DNA of 64,000 nt from Pantoea sp. IMH (GCF_000599885.1 NZ_JFGT01000005.1:682001-746000); one strand, 5' to 3'; positions 19,020 to 27,979 are shown, counted from the first letter of the stretch. A program made the numbers and translations. Notes: generated by a model from the sequence alone, not told the origin.

Positions 19020-19700
19020 TTAATATCCCTGCGCGCAAGCGCGATTGCCCGTCACGATGGCGATGCCTGAACTGGTGCCGATGCGGGTAGCGCCTGCCAG
19101 AATCATGGCGTCAGCCGTCTCGCGATCGCGCACCGCACCAGAGGCCTTCACCGCCACATCCGGGCCTGCACTTTCCGTCATCAGCCGGATATGATCTTCA
19201 CGCGCGCCGCCAGAGCTGAAGCCGGTAGAGGTCTTCACAAAAGCCACTTTCAGCTCACGGCAGATTTCGCAGAGTAGAACGATTTGGTCATCGCTCAGCA
19301 GGCAGGTTTCTAATATTACCTTCAACGGTATAGGGCCGCAAACTTCGCGCACTGCCTGGATATCGTTGCGCACTGCGGCCACATCGCCGCTTTTCAACCA
19401 GCCCGTATTGATCACCATATCAATTTCCTGCGCGCCCGTCTCGATGGCCGCCTGAGCCTCGAACACCTTCACCGCCGTCAGCGTGGCCCCCAGCGGAAAA
19501 CCGATCACCGAGCAGACTTTTACCGGCGAATCCTTCAGCGTTTCCGCCGCCAGTGGCACATAGCCGGCATTGACGCAGACCGCATAAAAGCGATGGGCGA
19601 TCGCTTCTTCACAAAGGGTGGTGATTTGCCCGGCGGTGGCGTCAGCCGCGAGCAGCGTGTGATCGATATAAGGGGCGTAGTCGGGCGTTGTTAAGGTCAT
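19020..19700 (-). CDS. deoC: Deoxyribose-phosphate aldolase DeoC
   Basis: This 226-residue class I aldolase cleaves 2-deoxyribose-5-phosphate to glyceraldehyde-3-phosphate and acetaldehyde. The Schiff-base lysine is K156 in AFVKTSTGFSSGGA, and the second catalytic lysine is K185 in DVAVKASGAVRD. EIDMVIN (92-98) supplies the catalytic Asp. I chose the second ATG (19700) because GGAG is six bases upstream; it touches the first ATG (19706). The protein is the short type common outside the E. coli deoCABD operon. It uses the product of DeoK from the divergent operon. Confidence 0.93.
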   Translation of the reverse strand: MTLTTPDYAPYIDHTLLAADATAGQITTLCEEAIAHRFYAVCVNAGYVPLAAETLKDSPVKVCSVIGFPLGATLTAVKVFEAQAAIETGAQEIDMVINTGWLKSGDVAAVRNDIQAVREVCGPIPLKVILETCLLSDDQIVLLCEICRELKVAFVKTSTGFSSGGAREDHIRLMTESAGPDVAVKASGAVRDRETADAMILAGATRIGTSSGIAIVTGNRACAQGY

Positions 19701-19724
19701 TTCCATCTCCGTGATCGCTATTTT

Positions 19725-19740
19725 TGTTAAAATAGTAACA
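19725..19740. promoter_or_regulatory. DeoR-type operator upstream of deoC
   Basis: TGTTAAAATAGTAACA matches the E. coli DeoR operator palindrome TGTTAGAATTCTAACA at 13 of 16 positions, with both TGTTA/TAACA arms intact. It lies 25 bp before deoC. Confidence 0.82.
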
Positions 19741-19795
19741 TTCCTTTCCTGGCGTCAATCTTCTTTATATTTCTGCAGTAGCCTAATTTTCAGGC

Positions 19796-19811
19796 TGAGA
19801 CTGGTGTCACA
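19796..19811. promoter_or_regulatory. Candidate CRP site between the two DeoR operators
   Basis: TGAGA-N6-TCACA matches the CRP consensus TGTGA-N6-TCACA at nine of ten arm positions. Catabolite control is expected for a deoxyribose locus. Confidence 0.6.
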
Positions 19812-19835
19812 TAATTAACATCTGGCGCTTGTTGG

Positions 19836-19851
19836 TGTTATTTTTATAACA
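19836..19851. promoter_or_regulatory. DeoR-type operator upstream of deoK
   Basis: TGTTATTTTTATAACA has the full TGTTA/TAACA arms of the DeoR operator. Its centre is 111 bp from that of the operator near deoC. E. coli DeoR is known to loop DNA between paired operators, so looping across the divergent promoters is plausible. Confidence 0.82.
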
Positions 19852-19883
19852 TTTAATGGGGCAAGTTTACAGGGGAGGATGTG

Positions 19884-20798
19884 ATGGATATTGCCGTTGT
19901 CGGTTCCAATATGGTCGATTTAATTACCTATACCAATACGATGCCTAAAGCGGGCGAAACCTTAGAGGCGCCTGACTTTGCGCTGGGCTGTGGGGGTAAA
20001 GGCGCAAATCAGGCCGTTGCCGCCGCGAAGCTTGGGGCGAAAGTCATGATGGTCAGCAAAGTGGGTGAAGATCTCTTTGCTGAGAATACGGTTAAAAATC
20101 TGCAACAGTTCGGCGTGGATACCCGTCATGTCACGGTCGCGCCCGACACCTCAAGCGGCGTTGCGCCCATTTTTGTCGATGACCAGTCGCAAAACCGCAT
20201 TCTGATTATCAAAGGCGCCAATGCGAAGCTGGCGCCTGCGGATATTGACGCGGCCGCAGAAGCGCTGAAAGGCTGCCGTCTGATCGTGCTTCAGCTGGAG
20301 ATCCCGCTGCCAACCGTCTATCACACCATCGATTTTGCCCGCCAGCACGGCATCCAGGTGATCCTTAATCCGGCGCCCGCCGTTGCCGATTTAGCGATCG
20401 ACTACGTCAGCCAGTGTGATTTTTTCATGCCCAACGAAACCGAGCTGGAGATCCTTACCGGCCTGCCGGTCAGCAGCGAAGAAGAAGTTTTGAGCGCTGG
20501 CCGGATGCTGCTGGCGCGCGGGCTGAAAAACCTGATTATCACACTGGGTAGCCGCGGCGCGGTCTGGATGCAGGGCGACAACGTCCACCGCATCAACGCT
20601 TCACCCGTCAAGGCGGTGGATACCAGCGGTGCCGGCGACGCGTTTATCGGCTGCTTCGCGCATTTCCTGATACAGCACGGCGATATTCCCCGGGCGATGG
20701 CGTCGGCTTCGGCTTATGCCGCCTGTAGCGTCACGGGAAGGGGAACGCAGCGTTCCTATCCCGATGCCGACACCTTTCACCGTTTTCTCACCGCTTAA
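19884..20798 (+). CDS. deoK: Deoxyribokinase DeoK
   Basis: This 304-residue PfkB/ribokinase-family kinase phosphorylates 2-deoxy-D-ribose to its 5-phosphate. GCGGKGANQAVAAAKLG and VDTSGAGDAFIGCFAH are the two family signatures; the Asp in GAGDAF is the catalytic base. MDIAVVGSNMVDLITYTN matches the Salmonella DeoK start almost exactly, closer than any ribokinase. GGGAGG lies five bases before this ATG; a GTG three bases earlier is a weaker start. It is the first gene of deoK-deoP-deoX and feeds the divergent aldolase DeoC. Confidence 0.93.
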   Translation: MDIAVVGSNMVDLITYTNTMPKAGETLEAPDFALGCGGKGANQAVAAAKLGAKVMMVSKVGEDLFAENTVKNLQQFGVDTRHVTVAPDTSSGVAPIFVDDQSQNRILIIKGANAKLAPADIDAAAEALKGCRLIVLQLEIPLPTVYHTIDFARQHGIQVILNPAPAVADLAIDYVSQCDFFMPNETELEILTGLPVSSEEEVLSAGRMLLARGLKNLIITLGSRGAVWMQGDNVHRINASPVKAVDTSGAGDAFIGCFAHFLIQHGDIPRAMASASAYAACSVTGRGTQRSYPDADTFHRFLTA

Positions 20799-20811
20799 AT
20801 GAGGATGCGCT

Positions 20812-22137
20812 ATGCACCAGAACATCGTCCAGCAGTCTGACGGCTACCTGAATAAGACGCCGCTGTTCCAGTTTATTCTGCTTTCCTGCCTGTTCCCGCT
20901 GTGGGGCTGTGCCGCCAGCCTGAATGATATTTTAATCACTCAGTTTAAAAGCGTGTTCGAGCTGAGCGATTTTGCCAGCGCCCTGGTGCAAAGCGCCTTC
21001 TATGGCGGTTACTTTCTGATTGCGATCCCCGCCTCGCTGGTGATCCGCAGCAGCAGTTACAAGATTGCTATTGTGCTGGGGCTGGCCCTCTATATTGCAG
21101 GCTGTATGCTCTTTTATCCCGCTTCGCATATGGCGACCTATACGATGTTCCTCGCGGCGATTTTTGCCATCGCGATCGGGCTGAGCTTTCTGGAAACCGC
21201 AGCTAATACGTACAGTTCAATGATCGGGCATCGCGAGCATGCCACGCTGCGCCTGAACATCAGCCAGACGTTCTATCCCGTTGGCGCACTGATGGGCATT
21301 GTTTTAGGTAAATATCTGGTGTTTCAGGAAGGGGACAGCCTTGAAAGTCAGATGGCCGGGATGAATGCGGAGCAGCTGCATCAGTTCCGCCTGAGCATGC
21401 TTGAGCATACGCTGGAACCTTATAAGTATCTGGTGATGGTGCTGATCGTGGTGATGGTGTTGTTCCTGCTGACGCGCTATCCCCATTGCAAACCGCAAAT
21501 GGAGGCGAAGCAGCGTCCCTCTCTCGGGGAGACATTCCGCTATCTGGCAAAAAACCGTCACTTCAAGCGCGGCATCATTGCGCAGTTCCTCTACGTTGGT
21601 ATGCAGGTGGCCGTATGGTCATTCACCATCCGGCTGGCGCTGAACCTGGGCGCGGTCAATGAGCGTCATGCGTCCAACTTTATGATTTACAGTTTTATTT
21701 GCTTCTTTATCGGCAAGTTTGTCGCCAATTTCCTGATGACGCGCTTCCGGGCTGAGAAGGTGCTGATGGCGTATTCTGCCGTGGGCGTCGCCACGCTGCT
21801 CTATGTGATGCTGGTACCCGACTTCACCGCTGTCTATGCCGCCGTCTTCGTCAGCGTGCTGTTTGGTCCCTGCTGGGCAACAATCTATGCCGGAACGCTG
21901 GCGACCGTAGAGAACAAGTATACGGAAGTAGCCGGCGCCTTTATCGTGATGGCTATCGTTGGCGCGGCATGTGTTCCTGCGATTCAGGGGCTGGTTTCCG
22001 ACATCATTGGCTCCATGCAGCTGGCTTTTGGTGTCTCGCTGCTCTGCTTTGCCTGGGTAGGATTCTACTTCTGGGGAGAGCTTCGCCATAAAAACCAACC
22101 TGTAGCGGACGGACGCCTGGCTGAGGAGGCACGATGA
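20812..22137 (+). CDS. deoP: Deoxyribose permease DeoP (fucose:H+ symporter-type MFS)
   Basis: This 441-residue MFS protein with about 12 membrane segments is of the FucP type: FPLWGCAASLNDILITQF in the first helix region, then SAFYGGYFLIAIPASL and SFLETAANTYSSMIG. It probably imports 2-deoxyribose by proton symport, as DeoP does in Salmonella. It starts 13 bp after deoK, and its stop overlaps the start of deoX by 4 bp, so the three genes form one operon. Function is assigned from family plus context. Confidence 0.9.
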   Translation: MHQNIVQQSDGYLNKTPLFQFILLSCLFPLWGCAASLNDILITQFKSVFELSDFASALVQSAFYGGYFLIAIPASLVIRSSSYKIAIVLGLALYIAGCMLFYPASHMATYTMFLAAIFAIAIGLSFLETAANTYSSMIGHREHATLRLNISQTFYPVGALMGIVLGKYLVFQEGDSLESQMAGMNAEQLHQFRLSMLEHTLEPYKYLVMVLIVVMVLFLLTRYPHCKPQMEAKQRPSLGETFRYLAKNRHFKRGIIAQFLYVGMQVAVWSFTIRLALNLGAVNERHASNFMIYSFICFFIGKFVANFLMTRFRAEKVLMAYSAVGVATLLYVMLVPDFTAVYAAVFVSVLFGPCWATIYAGTLATVENKYTEVAGAFIVMAIVGAACVPAIQGLVSDIIGSMQLAFGVSLLCFAWVGFYFWGELRHKNQPVADGRLAEEAR

Positions 22138-23165
22138 AAACGCAACTCCCACTGACCCGGGCGATGTTTACCGAAACGCCGCAGACTTTACTTTCCTGTG
22201 CGCCATTCAACGTGGTGCTGTTTCGCTACCCCTCCGGCATTGAGGCGGTCCGGCTGGAAAACAGCCGGGGTAGCGTCACTCTGTTGCCCTTTTACGGGCA
22301 GATGATCTGGGATGCCACCTTTGACGGCCGTTCTCTGACCATGGGCAGCGGTTTTAAACAACCGCTGCCGGGCAGTAATATTATCGACACCTACGGCTGC
22401 TTTGCGTTTCATTCCGGCCTGCTGGCCAACGGTTGCCCGGCACCGGAGGACGATCATCCGCTGCATGGCGAAATGGCCTGCGCAACGATGGACGCGGCCT
22501 GGATTGAGCTGGAAGAGGATGGGGTAACGCTGCGGGGAGAAGTGGAATATATAAAGGGTTTTGGTCATCATTACCGGGCTTCCCCTGCCGTGACGCTGCT
22601 GGCCGGGCGGCCACGTTTGCGGATTGAAATGGCTGTAGATAACCTTGCTGGCCGCGAGATGCCGCTACAGTACATGTGTCATATGAACTATGCGTGGGTG
22701 GCGAAGGGCACTTTCAGCCAGTCAATTCCCGACGAAGCATTCCGGTTGAGAACGTCCGTTCCGGGTCATGTTCATCCCACCCCCCAGTGGCGTGACTATA
22801 CCCAACAGCTCGAAGCGGCTCCCGAGACGTTTGACGGGCTACATCGTCCCGAAATGTGCGATCCGGAAATCGTCTTTTTTGCCGATAATCTGGCGCAGTA
22901 TGGCCGGCAGGTCACTTTTAGCGTCCATTCGCCTGAAGGGTATGGTTTCAGTACGCAGTTTGATACCGCCCAGTTTACTGCCGCCACGCGTTGGGTTTTG
23001 CATAATGCCGATCAGCAGGTTGCCGCCTTTGTGTTACCCGCAACTTGCCGTCCGGAGGGCTTTACGGCGGCGAAACAGGCTGGCAGCCTGATTTACCTTG
23101 CGCCAGGTGAGTCACGCCACTTTGCCGTTGAAACCGGCCTGATTGAAGAGGCTCCGCAGCGATAA
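22134..23165 (+). CDS. deoX: DeoX-like aldose epimerase-fold protein
   Basis: This 343-residue protein has the galactose-mutarotase-like beta-sandwich pattern (DUF4432/aldose epimerase group), with HGEMACATMD, YMCHMNYAW and a late GFTAAKQAG. It is the third gene of the deoxyribose operon, with ATGA overlap to deoP, which corresponds to deoX of Salmonella deoKPX loci. A mutarotase step on deoxyribose would fit, but DeoX function is not firmly established as far as I know. The gene has no signal peptide, so the protein should be cytoplasmic. Confidence 0.82.
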   Translation: MKTQLPLTRAMFTETPQTLLSCAPFNVVLFRYPSGIEAVRLENSRGSVTLLPFYGQMIWDATFDGRSLTMGSGFKQPLPGSNIIDTYGCFAFHSGLLANGCPAPEDDHPLHGEMACATMDAAWIELEEDGVTLRGEVEYIKGFGHHYRASPAVTLLAGRPRLRIEMAVDNLAGREMPLQYMCHMNYAWVAKGTFSQSIPDEAFRLRTSVPGHVHPTPQWRDYTQQLEAAPETFDGLHRPEMCDPEIVFFADNLAQYGRQVTFSVHSPEGYGFSTQFDTAQFTAATRWVLHNADQQVAAFVLPATCRPEGFTAAKQAGSLIYLAPGESRHFAVETGLIEEAPQR

Positions 23166-23172
23166 CAAAAAT

Positions 23173-23211
23173 GCCGCTGGTGGGATAATTATCCGTTATC
23201 TGACCAGCGGC
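23173..23211 (+). terminator. Hairpin after deoX, possible terminator
   Basis: GCCGCTGGT (23173-23181) pairs with ACCAGCGGC (23203-23211), and the loop contains a smaller palindrome GGATAATTATCC. Only a broken T run follows, so termination may be weak. Confidence 0.5.
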
Positions 23212-23408
23212 GCTTTCAGCTTTTCCTCTGATGCCAGCCTGATTTTTACACCCCTGCCAGTTTCTGCATAACGCTTTCCCTCGTTTCTTTCTGACTTTTC
23301 CGCCAGGTCGTTGAGTAAATATTTGTGCTTAACATAGCGGTACGGGCTATGCCTGGTTAGCATGAAGGGAGTTAATTTGGCAAGTTCAGGACAAAGAGAG
23401 GCGCGAAC

Positions 23409-25343
23409 GTGGGGAAAGTCATGGCAGACAAGTGGCAGTACTGGATAGCCGGAGCCTGTTTAACGGTGATTGCCGGCGCGGCGCAGGCCGATTCACTGGA
23501 TGCGCAGAGAAGTCGTTATCTGGAGATTAAGCAGGCCTGGGACAATAATCAGATGGATACCGTTGAGCGGCTGATGCCCACGCTGCGCGATTATCCGCTT
23601 TACCCCTATCTCGAATACCGGCAGCTGACGCAGCATCTGGATCAGCAAAGCGGCTTTGTGGTTACCGATTTCATCAAAAAATACCCGACGCTGCCGCCGG
23701 TACGTTCGCTCTCTGCACGCTTTGTTAATGAACTCGCTCGCCGGCAGGACTGGCGCGGCCTGCTGGTTTTCAGCCCTGAGGAACCGAAGCCGGTCTCTGC
23801 GCGGTGTAACTGGTATTACGCAAAATGGGCCACCGGGCAGCAGCAAGTCGCCTATGAAGGCGCCAAAGCTATCTGGCTGCGCGGCACCTCGCTGCCTGGC
23901 GCCTGCGATAAGCTTTTCAGCGTCTGGCAGGCGGCAGGCGAGCAAAACCCGATCACGACGCTTGAGCGCATCCGTCTGGCGATGAAAGAAGGGAATACCA
24001 GCCTGGTAAATTATCTGGCGAAGCAGCTACCTCAGGATTATCAGACCATGGCTGAGGCCGTTATGGATCTGCAAAATAATCCCGCCAATGTGATGACCTT
24101 TGCCCGTGCGGTTGGCCCTACCGATTTTACCCGTCAGGCGACCTCTCTGGCGTTTGCCCGCCTCGTTCGTGAAGATCCAGAAAATGCCCGCGCGATGATC
24201 CCCTCGCTGGTCAAAGCGCAAAAGATGAGTGAGCAGGAAGAGCAGGATCTGCAGGAAGCCGTCGTCTGGCGCATGATGGGCACCGACGTTACCAGCGAAC
24301 AGGCCCACTGGCGCGATCGGGTGGTGATGCGCAGCAACTCCACCTCGCTGATTGAGCGGCGGATCCGTATGGCGTTGGGCAATAACGATCGCCGTGGGAT
24401 GAACACCTGGATTGCCCGTCTGCCCGTTGAGGCGAAACAGCAGGATGAATGGCAGTACTGGCAGGCTGATTTGCTCTCAGAGCAGGGCAGAAAAGAGGAA
24501 GCGGAGAAAATTCTACGCAGCCTGACGCAGGAGCGCGGTTTTTATCCGATGGTAGCCGCGCAACGTCTCGGTGAAGCATATCCGCTAAAAGTGGTGAAAG
24601 CGCCTGAGCCTGAGCCGGGCCTGACGCAGGGCGCAGCCATATCCCGCGTTCGCGAGCTGATGTACTGGAACATGGATAATCTGGCGCGTACCGAATGGAG
24701 CTATCTGGTTGCCAGCAAAACCAGCGCGCAACAGCAGCAGCTGGCGCGTTACGCTTATCAGCAGAACTGGTGGGATCTCAGCGTGCAGGCCACGATCACC
24801 GGCAAGCTCTGGGATCATTTGCAGGAACGCTTCCCGCTTGCCTGGCAGGAACAGTTTAAGCGCTACATGAGTGATAAAACGATTCCAGTCAGCTACGCCA
24901 TGGCGATTGCCCGCCAGGAGAGCGCCTGGAATCCGAAGGCACGCTCGCCGGTTGGCGCTTCCGGGCTGATGCAGGTGATGCCGGCGACGGCGGCGCATAC
25001 GGTTAAAGTGTTTAAGCTGCCGGGATACAGCAACAGCAGCCAGTTATTCGATCCTGAAACCAATATCCAGATTGGCACGCAGTACCTGGAATCGGTTTAT
25101 CAGCAGTTCGGGCAGAACCGGATTTTCTCTTCAGCAGCCTATAATGCGGGGCCTTCGCGGGTAAAAACCTGGCTGGGCAACAGCGCCGGACGACTCGATG
25201 CCGTGGCCTTTATTGAAACCATTCCGTTCTCAGAAACGCGTGGCTATGTGAAAAACGTGCTGGCATATGATGCCTATTACCGCCATTTTATGGGTAATCC
25301 GGGCGATATCCTGACGCAGGCGGAGTGGCAACGGCGCTACTGA
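23409..25343 (+). CDS. slt: Soluble lytic murein transglycosylase Slt70
   Basis: This 644-residue periplasmic enzyme cleaves the MurNAc-GlcNAc bond of peptidoglycan to form 1,6-anhydromuropeptides. The signal peptide ends AGAAQA just before DSLDAQRSRY. A long superhelical alpha domain follows (to about 470), then the goose-lysozyme-like catalytic domain with E504 in IARQESAWNP and GASGLMQVMP. The GTG at 23409 gives the same signal length as E. coli Slt; an in-frame ATG at 23421 is the alternative. The gene precedes trpR, as in E. coli. Confidence 0.96.
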   Translation: MGKVMADKWQYWIAGACLTVIAGAAQADSLDAQRSRYLEIKQAWDNNQMDTVERLMPTLRDYPLYPYLEYRQLTQHLDQQSGFVVTDFIKKYPTLPPVRSLSARFVNELARRQDWRGLLVFSPEEPKPVSARCNWYYAKWATGQQQVAYEGAKAIWLRGTSLPGACDKLFSVWQAAGEQNPITTLERIRLAMKEGNTSLVNYLAKQLPQDYQTMAEAVMDLQNNPANVMTFARAVGPTDFTRQATSLAFARLVREDPENARAMIPSLVKAQKMSEQEEQDLQEAVVWRMMGTDVTSEQAHWRDRVVMRSNSTSLIERRIRMALGNNDRRGMNTWIARLPVEAKQQDEWQYWQADLLSEQGRKEEAEKILRSLTQERGFYPMVAAQRLGEAYPLKVVKAPEPEPGLTQGAAISRVRELMYWNMDNLARTEWSYLVASKTSAQQQQLARYAYQQNWWDLSVQATITGKLWDHLQERFPLAWQEQFKRYMSDKTIPVSYAMAIARQESAWNPKARSPVGASGLMQVMPATAAHTVKVFKLPGYSNSSQLFDPETNIQIGTQYLESVYQQFGQNRIFSSAAYNAGPSRVKTWLGNSAGRLDAVAFIETIPFSETRGYVKNVLAYDAYYRHFMGNPGDILTQAEWQRRY

Positions 25344-25368
25344 TTCGGTCGGGCCTGTGCTATGCTGC

Positions 25369-25388
25369 TGTACTAGTTTAATAGTATG
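25369..25388. promoter_or_regulatory. trp operator of trpR (autoregulatory)
   Basis: GTACTAGTTTAATAGTAT resembles the trp operator core ACTAGTTAACTAGT, with ACTAGTT and ATAGTA arms. It lies just before trpR, overlapping its promoter region (TATGCT at 25361 is a possible -10). TrpR represses its own gene in E. coli. Confidence 0.75.
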
Positions 25389-25396
25389 GGCCTGAT

Positions 25397-25726
25397 ATGA
25401 CCGATTCTTCTGTTCCCGTCACGGTGGAACCCCATAACGAAGAGTGGCAGCGTTTTGTGACGCTGCTTCAGCACGCTTTTGAAAACGGGCTGCATTTGCC
25501 GCTGCTTCAGCTGATGACAACGCCGGACGAACGCGAAGCCTTTGGCACACGTCTGCGGATTATCGAAGAGCTGATGCGTGGAGAGCTGAGCCAGCGCGAG
25601 CTGAAGAATGATTTGGGGGTGGGGATTGCGACGATAACGCGCGGGTCGAACAGTCTAAAAAGCGCCCCCCCGGCGCTGAAAGCCTGGCTGGAGGCGCAGC
25701 TGCTGTCAGGCAGCGGTAAAATCTGA
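25397..25726 (+). CDS. trpR: Trp operon repressor TrpR
   Basis: This 109-residue dimeric repressor binds operators when loaded with L-tryptophan. The core [20 protein letters not shown] and the helix-turn-helix [23 protein letters not shown] are nearly identical to E. coli TrpR. Its last 21 bp overlap the 3' end of the convergent yjjX gene. Confidence 0.97.
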   Translation: MTDSSVPVTVEPHNEEWQRFVTLLQHAFENGLHLPLLQLMTTPDEREAFGTRLRIIEELMRGELSQRELKNDLGVGIATITRGSNSLKSAPPALKAWLEAQLLSGSGKI

Positions 25727-26260
25727 GGATTCGTCGCCCGGCTTCATCTGATAAAGCGCGTTGTGGAACGGACACAGTGCCAGAATCAGTGCCTGATGAT
25801 ATACGCTGGAGCGGGTAAGGTGACCGGCGGTAAATGCCCCAATCGCGCCGCCCTTATGCTTGATATTTTCAATCCCGGTCAGCCGGGCCATCTCCTCGCC
25901 CAGCTCACGACCCTGATGAATGCCTGCCATCACAATGGCCGGTAGCGTAAAGCTGGCGGAACGGGATTCGCCGCGCAGTTTATGATTCTCAATCACCATC
26001 CAGGCAAAGGCGCTGTTCTCTTCGATGCCGGCCTCGATCGCCACCCAAAAGTCCGCTTCTGGTCTGACCTGGCGGGCGTTCATCACGCGCTGGCGTGCGC
26101 CAGTTCTCGTTTCCGTATTTGTCATCGGCTGCGCAGCAACCCCGCTGTCGACCCCGACACCTTCAATATGGCAGGATCCCTCACCGAAGATATCGCTGAA
26201 CGCCTGAGATATTGCCTTAATTTTGGCTGGATTGATTGTGGCGGCGACAACATGGTACAT
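25706..26260 (-). CDS. yjjX: Inosine/xanthosine triphosphatase YjjX
   Basis: This 184-residue house-cleaning phosphatase hydrolyses non-canonical ITP and XTP. It begins [17 protein letters not shown], the conserved N-TxNPxK segment of the YjjX family, and contains AIEAGIEE and [21 protein letters not shown]. Gene order (trpR, convergent yjjX, divergent gpmB) is that of E. coli. Confidence 0.94.
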   Translation of the reverse strand: MYHVVAATINPAKIKAISQAFSDIFGEGSCHIEGVGVDSGVAAQPMTNTETRTGARQRVMNARQVRPEADFWVAIEAGIEENSAFAWMVIENHKLRGESRSASFTLPAIVMAGIHQGRELGEEMARLTGIENIKHKGGAIGAFTAGHLTRSSVYHQALILALCPFHNALYQMKPGDESSDFTAA

Positions 26261-26310
26261 AATTGGTTGAACCCTTTAGGCAAATTTGTCGCAGTATAAC
26301 GGAAAATAGC

Positions 26311-26958
26311 ATGTTAGAGGTCTATCTTGTTCGTCACGGAGAAACGCTCTGGAATGCGGCACGGCGCATTCAGGGTCAGTCAAACAGCGCGCTCACGGAA
26401 AAAGGGGAGCGGCAGGCTCATCAGGTGGCCGACAGGGTGAAAAAACTGGGCATCACCCACGTGATTTCCAGCGATTTGGGGCGGGCGAGGCGTACGGCTG
26501 AAATCATTGCTGACGCCTGTGGCTGCAGCGTTAACCTGGATCCGCGTCTGCGCGAGCTGAATATGGGCGTGCTGGAACAGCGTCCAATCGACCTTCTGAG
26601 CGAGGAGGAAGAGGGATGGCGCAGATCCATGATCGACGGAACGGAGAATGGCCGTATTCCTGAAGGCGAAACGATGGCGGAACTGGCGGAACGGATGCAT
26701 GAAGCGCTCAACGCCTGCCTGAATCTTCCTGCCGGTAGTCGTCCGTTGCTGGTCAGTCATGGAATGGCACTTGGCGTGCTGGTGGGAACGCTTCTCGGGC
26801 TGCCGGCGCATGCCGAACGCCGTCTGCGTCTGCGGAACTGTTCGCTCTCGCGCGTGGATCATCAGCAGAGCGCCTGGCTGGCATCGGGCTGGGTGGTGGA
26901 AACGGCGGGGGATATTTCTCATCTGGATACGCCAGCACTGGATGAGCTTCAGCGTTAA
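26311..26958 (+). CDS. gpmB: Histidine phosphatase-superfamily protein GpmB
   Basis: This 215-residue protein of the phosphoglycerate mutase-like family has the phosphohistidine motif LVRHGET (His9) and the second His in LLVSHGMALG. It is annotated as a phosphoglycerate mutase in E. coli, but the true substrate is less certain and phosphatase activity is likely. The ATG at 26311 gives the E. coli-like start MLEVYLVRHGE; an upstream ATG at 26263 would add 16 poorly conserved residues. Confidence 0.92.
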   Translation: MLEVYLVRHGETLWNAARRIQGQSNSALTEKGERQAHQVADRVKKLGITHVISSDLGRARRTAEIIADACGCSVNLDPRLRELNMGVLEQRPIDLLSEEEEGWRRSMIDGTENGRIPEGETMAELAERMHEALNACLNLPAGSRPLLVSHGMALGVLVGTLLGLPAHAERRLRLRNCSLSRVDHQQSAWLASGWVVETAGDISHLDTPALDELQR

Positions 26959-26965
26959 GCGGATA

Positions 26966-27049
26966 GTGGGGCGTTCATCGCCCCGCAAGCGCACCGGTCT
27001 CCGACAGGTCATCGGGCTTCGCCCGACATCAGGGCGTTAATCGCCCCAC
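26966..27049. repeat. Cluster of small palindromes between gpmB and rob
   Basis: Two near-identical hairpins, GGGCGTTCATCGCCC (start about 26969) and GGGCGTTAATCGCCC (start about 27032), flank a third, CGGGCTTCGCCCG. The outer arms GTGGGGCG and CGCCCCAC also pair. No T run follows. The cluster separates two convergent genes and may end transcription from both sides or be a local repeat family. Confidence 0.6.
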
Positions 27050-27097
27050 AGTGCATCTGATTTCGTTCGTTGATACAGGCCTGTATTGCGCAGGCCG

Positions 27098-27979
27098 TTA
27101 TGCTTCCGTACGCGGACGAATAGGGATCAGATATTCGCAGCGAATATTAGCTGGCGGTTCCGCGCGTTTCTTCCCACCGTGCGTATAGAAGCGCTCAATA
27201 TCCTGGCCGTGTCGACGGGTCAGCTGAAGCGTTGGCATACAGGTGCCGTAAATCAGCAAAATAAACTCCTGAAGACTACTGCGTGGCCCTTCATAGGTAA
27301 ATTGCGCATATTCGCCCGCCTCCAGCAGCACCGTCTGGGTTGACTGCATAGTCTGGGAAAGCTGGTCTGATGGGACCGCTGTGGTATAGAGGATCTCCTG
27401 TTCATCATCCTTCTCGAGGCTCGGCCGCGACTGATGAAGACCATACAGTACCGGGGGGATCATGTCCGTTTCCGTCAGGAACTGATGCCAGAAGTGCAGG
27501 CGCATCTCATCACGGTAGCTGGAGATTTGCTCGAGCGTACAGGTGTATGATTGTGTCTGGCCCACCAGTACTGTTTCAGGCAGGTCAACAAAGGTGACCT
27601 CCGGCATAAAGGTATCATCCAGCCTGATCGGCGGTCGCAGACCATACGCATTCCAGTCCGATGACCGGCGATACCAGGCGGGCGTCTGATTGAATTGCTT
27701 TTTAAAGGCGCGGGTAAAGGTTTGCTGCGAGTCGAAACGATATTGCAGGGCAATATCCAGAATAGGCCGGCTGGTCAGGCGCAGCGCCACGGCAGCTTTT
27801 GAAAGGCGGCGGGCGCGAATATAGGCGCCAATCGCGTGTCCGGTGACTTCCTTGAACATTCTTTGCAGATGCCACTTAGAATAGCCTGCCTTGGTCGCCA
27901 CATTATCGAGAGAAAGAGGCTGATCAAGGTGGCCTTCAAGCCAGACTAGCAAATCGCGAATGATACCGGCTTGATCCAT
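27098..27979 (-). CDS. rob: Rob: AraC-family transcriptional activator
   Basis: This 293-residue activator is related to MarA and SoxS and controls efflux and stress genes. The AraC DNA-binding domain spans about 8-107, with VATKAGYSKWHLQRMFKEVTG and RFDSQQTFTRAFKKQF. A GyrI-like effector-binding domain follows (about 123-285). Position between gpmB and creA matches E. coli. The C-terminus ends IRPRTEA. Confidence 0.95.
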   Translation of the reverse strand: MDQAGIIRDLLVWLEGHLDQPLSLDNVATKAGYSKWHLQRMFKEVTGHAIGAYIRARRLSKAAVALRLTSRPILDIALQYRFDSQQTFTRAFKKQFNQTPAWYRRSSDWNAYGLRPPIRLDDTFMPEVTFVDLPETVLVGQTQSYTCTLEQISSYRDEMRLHFWHQFLTETDMIPPVLYGLHQSRPSLEKDDEQEILYTTAVPSDQLSQTMQSTQTVLLEAGEYAQFTYEGPRSSLQEFILLIYGTCMPTLQLTRRHGQDIERFYTHGGKKRAEPPANIRCEYLIPIRPRTEA

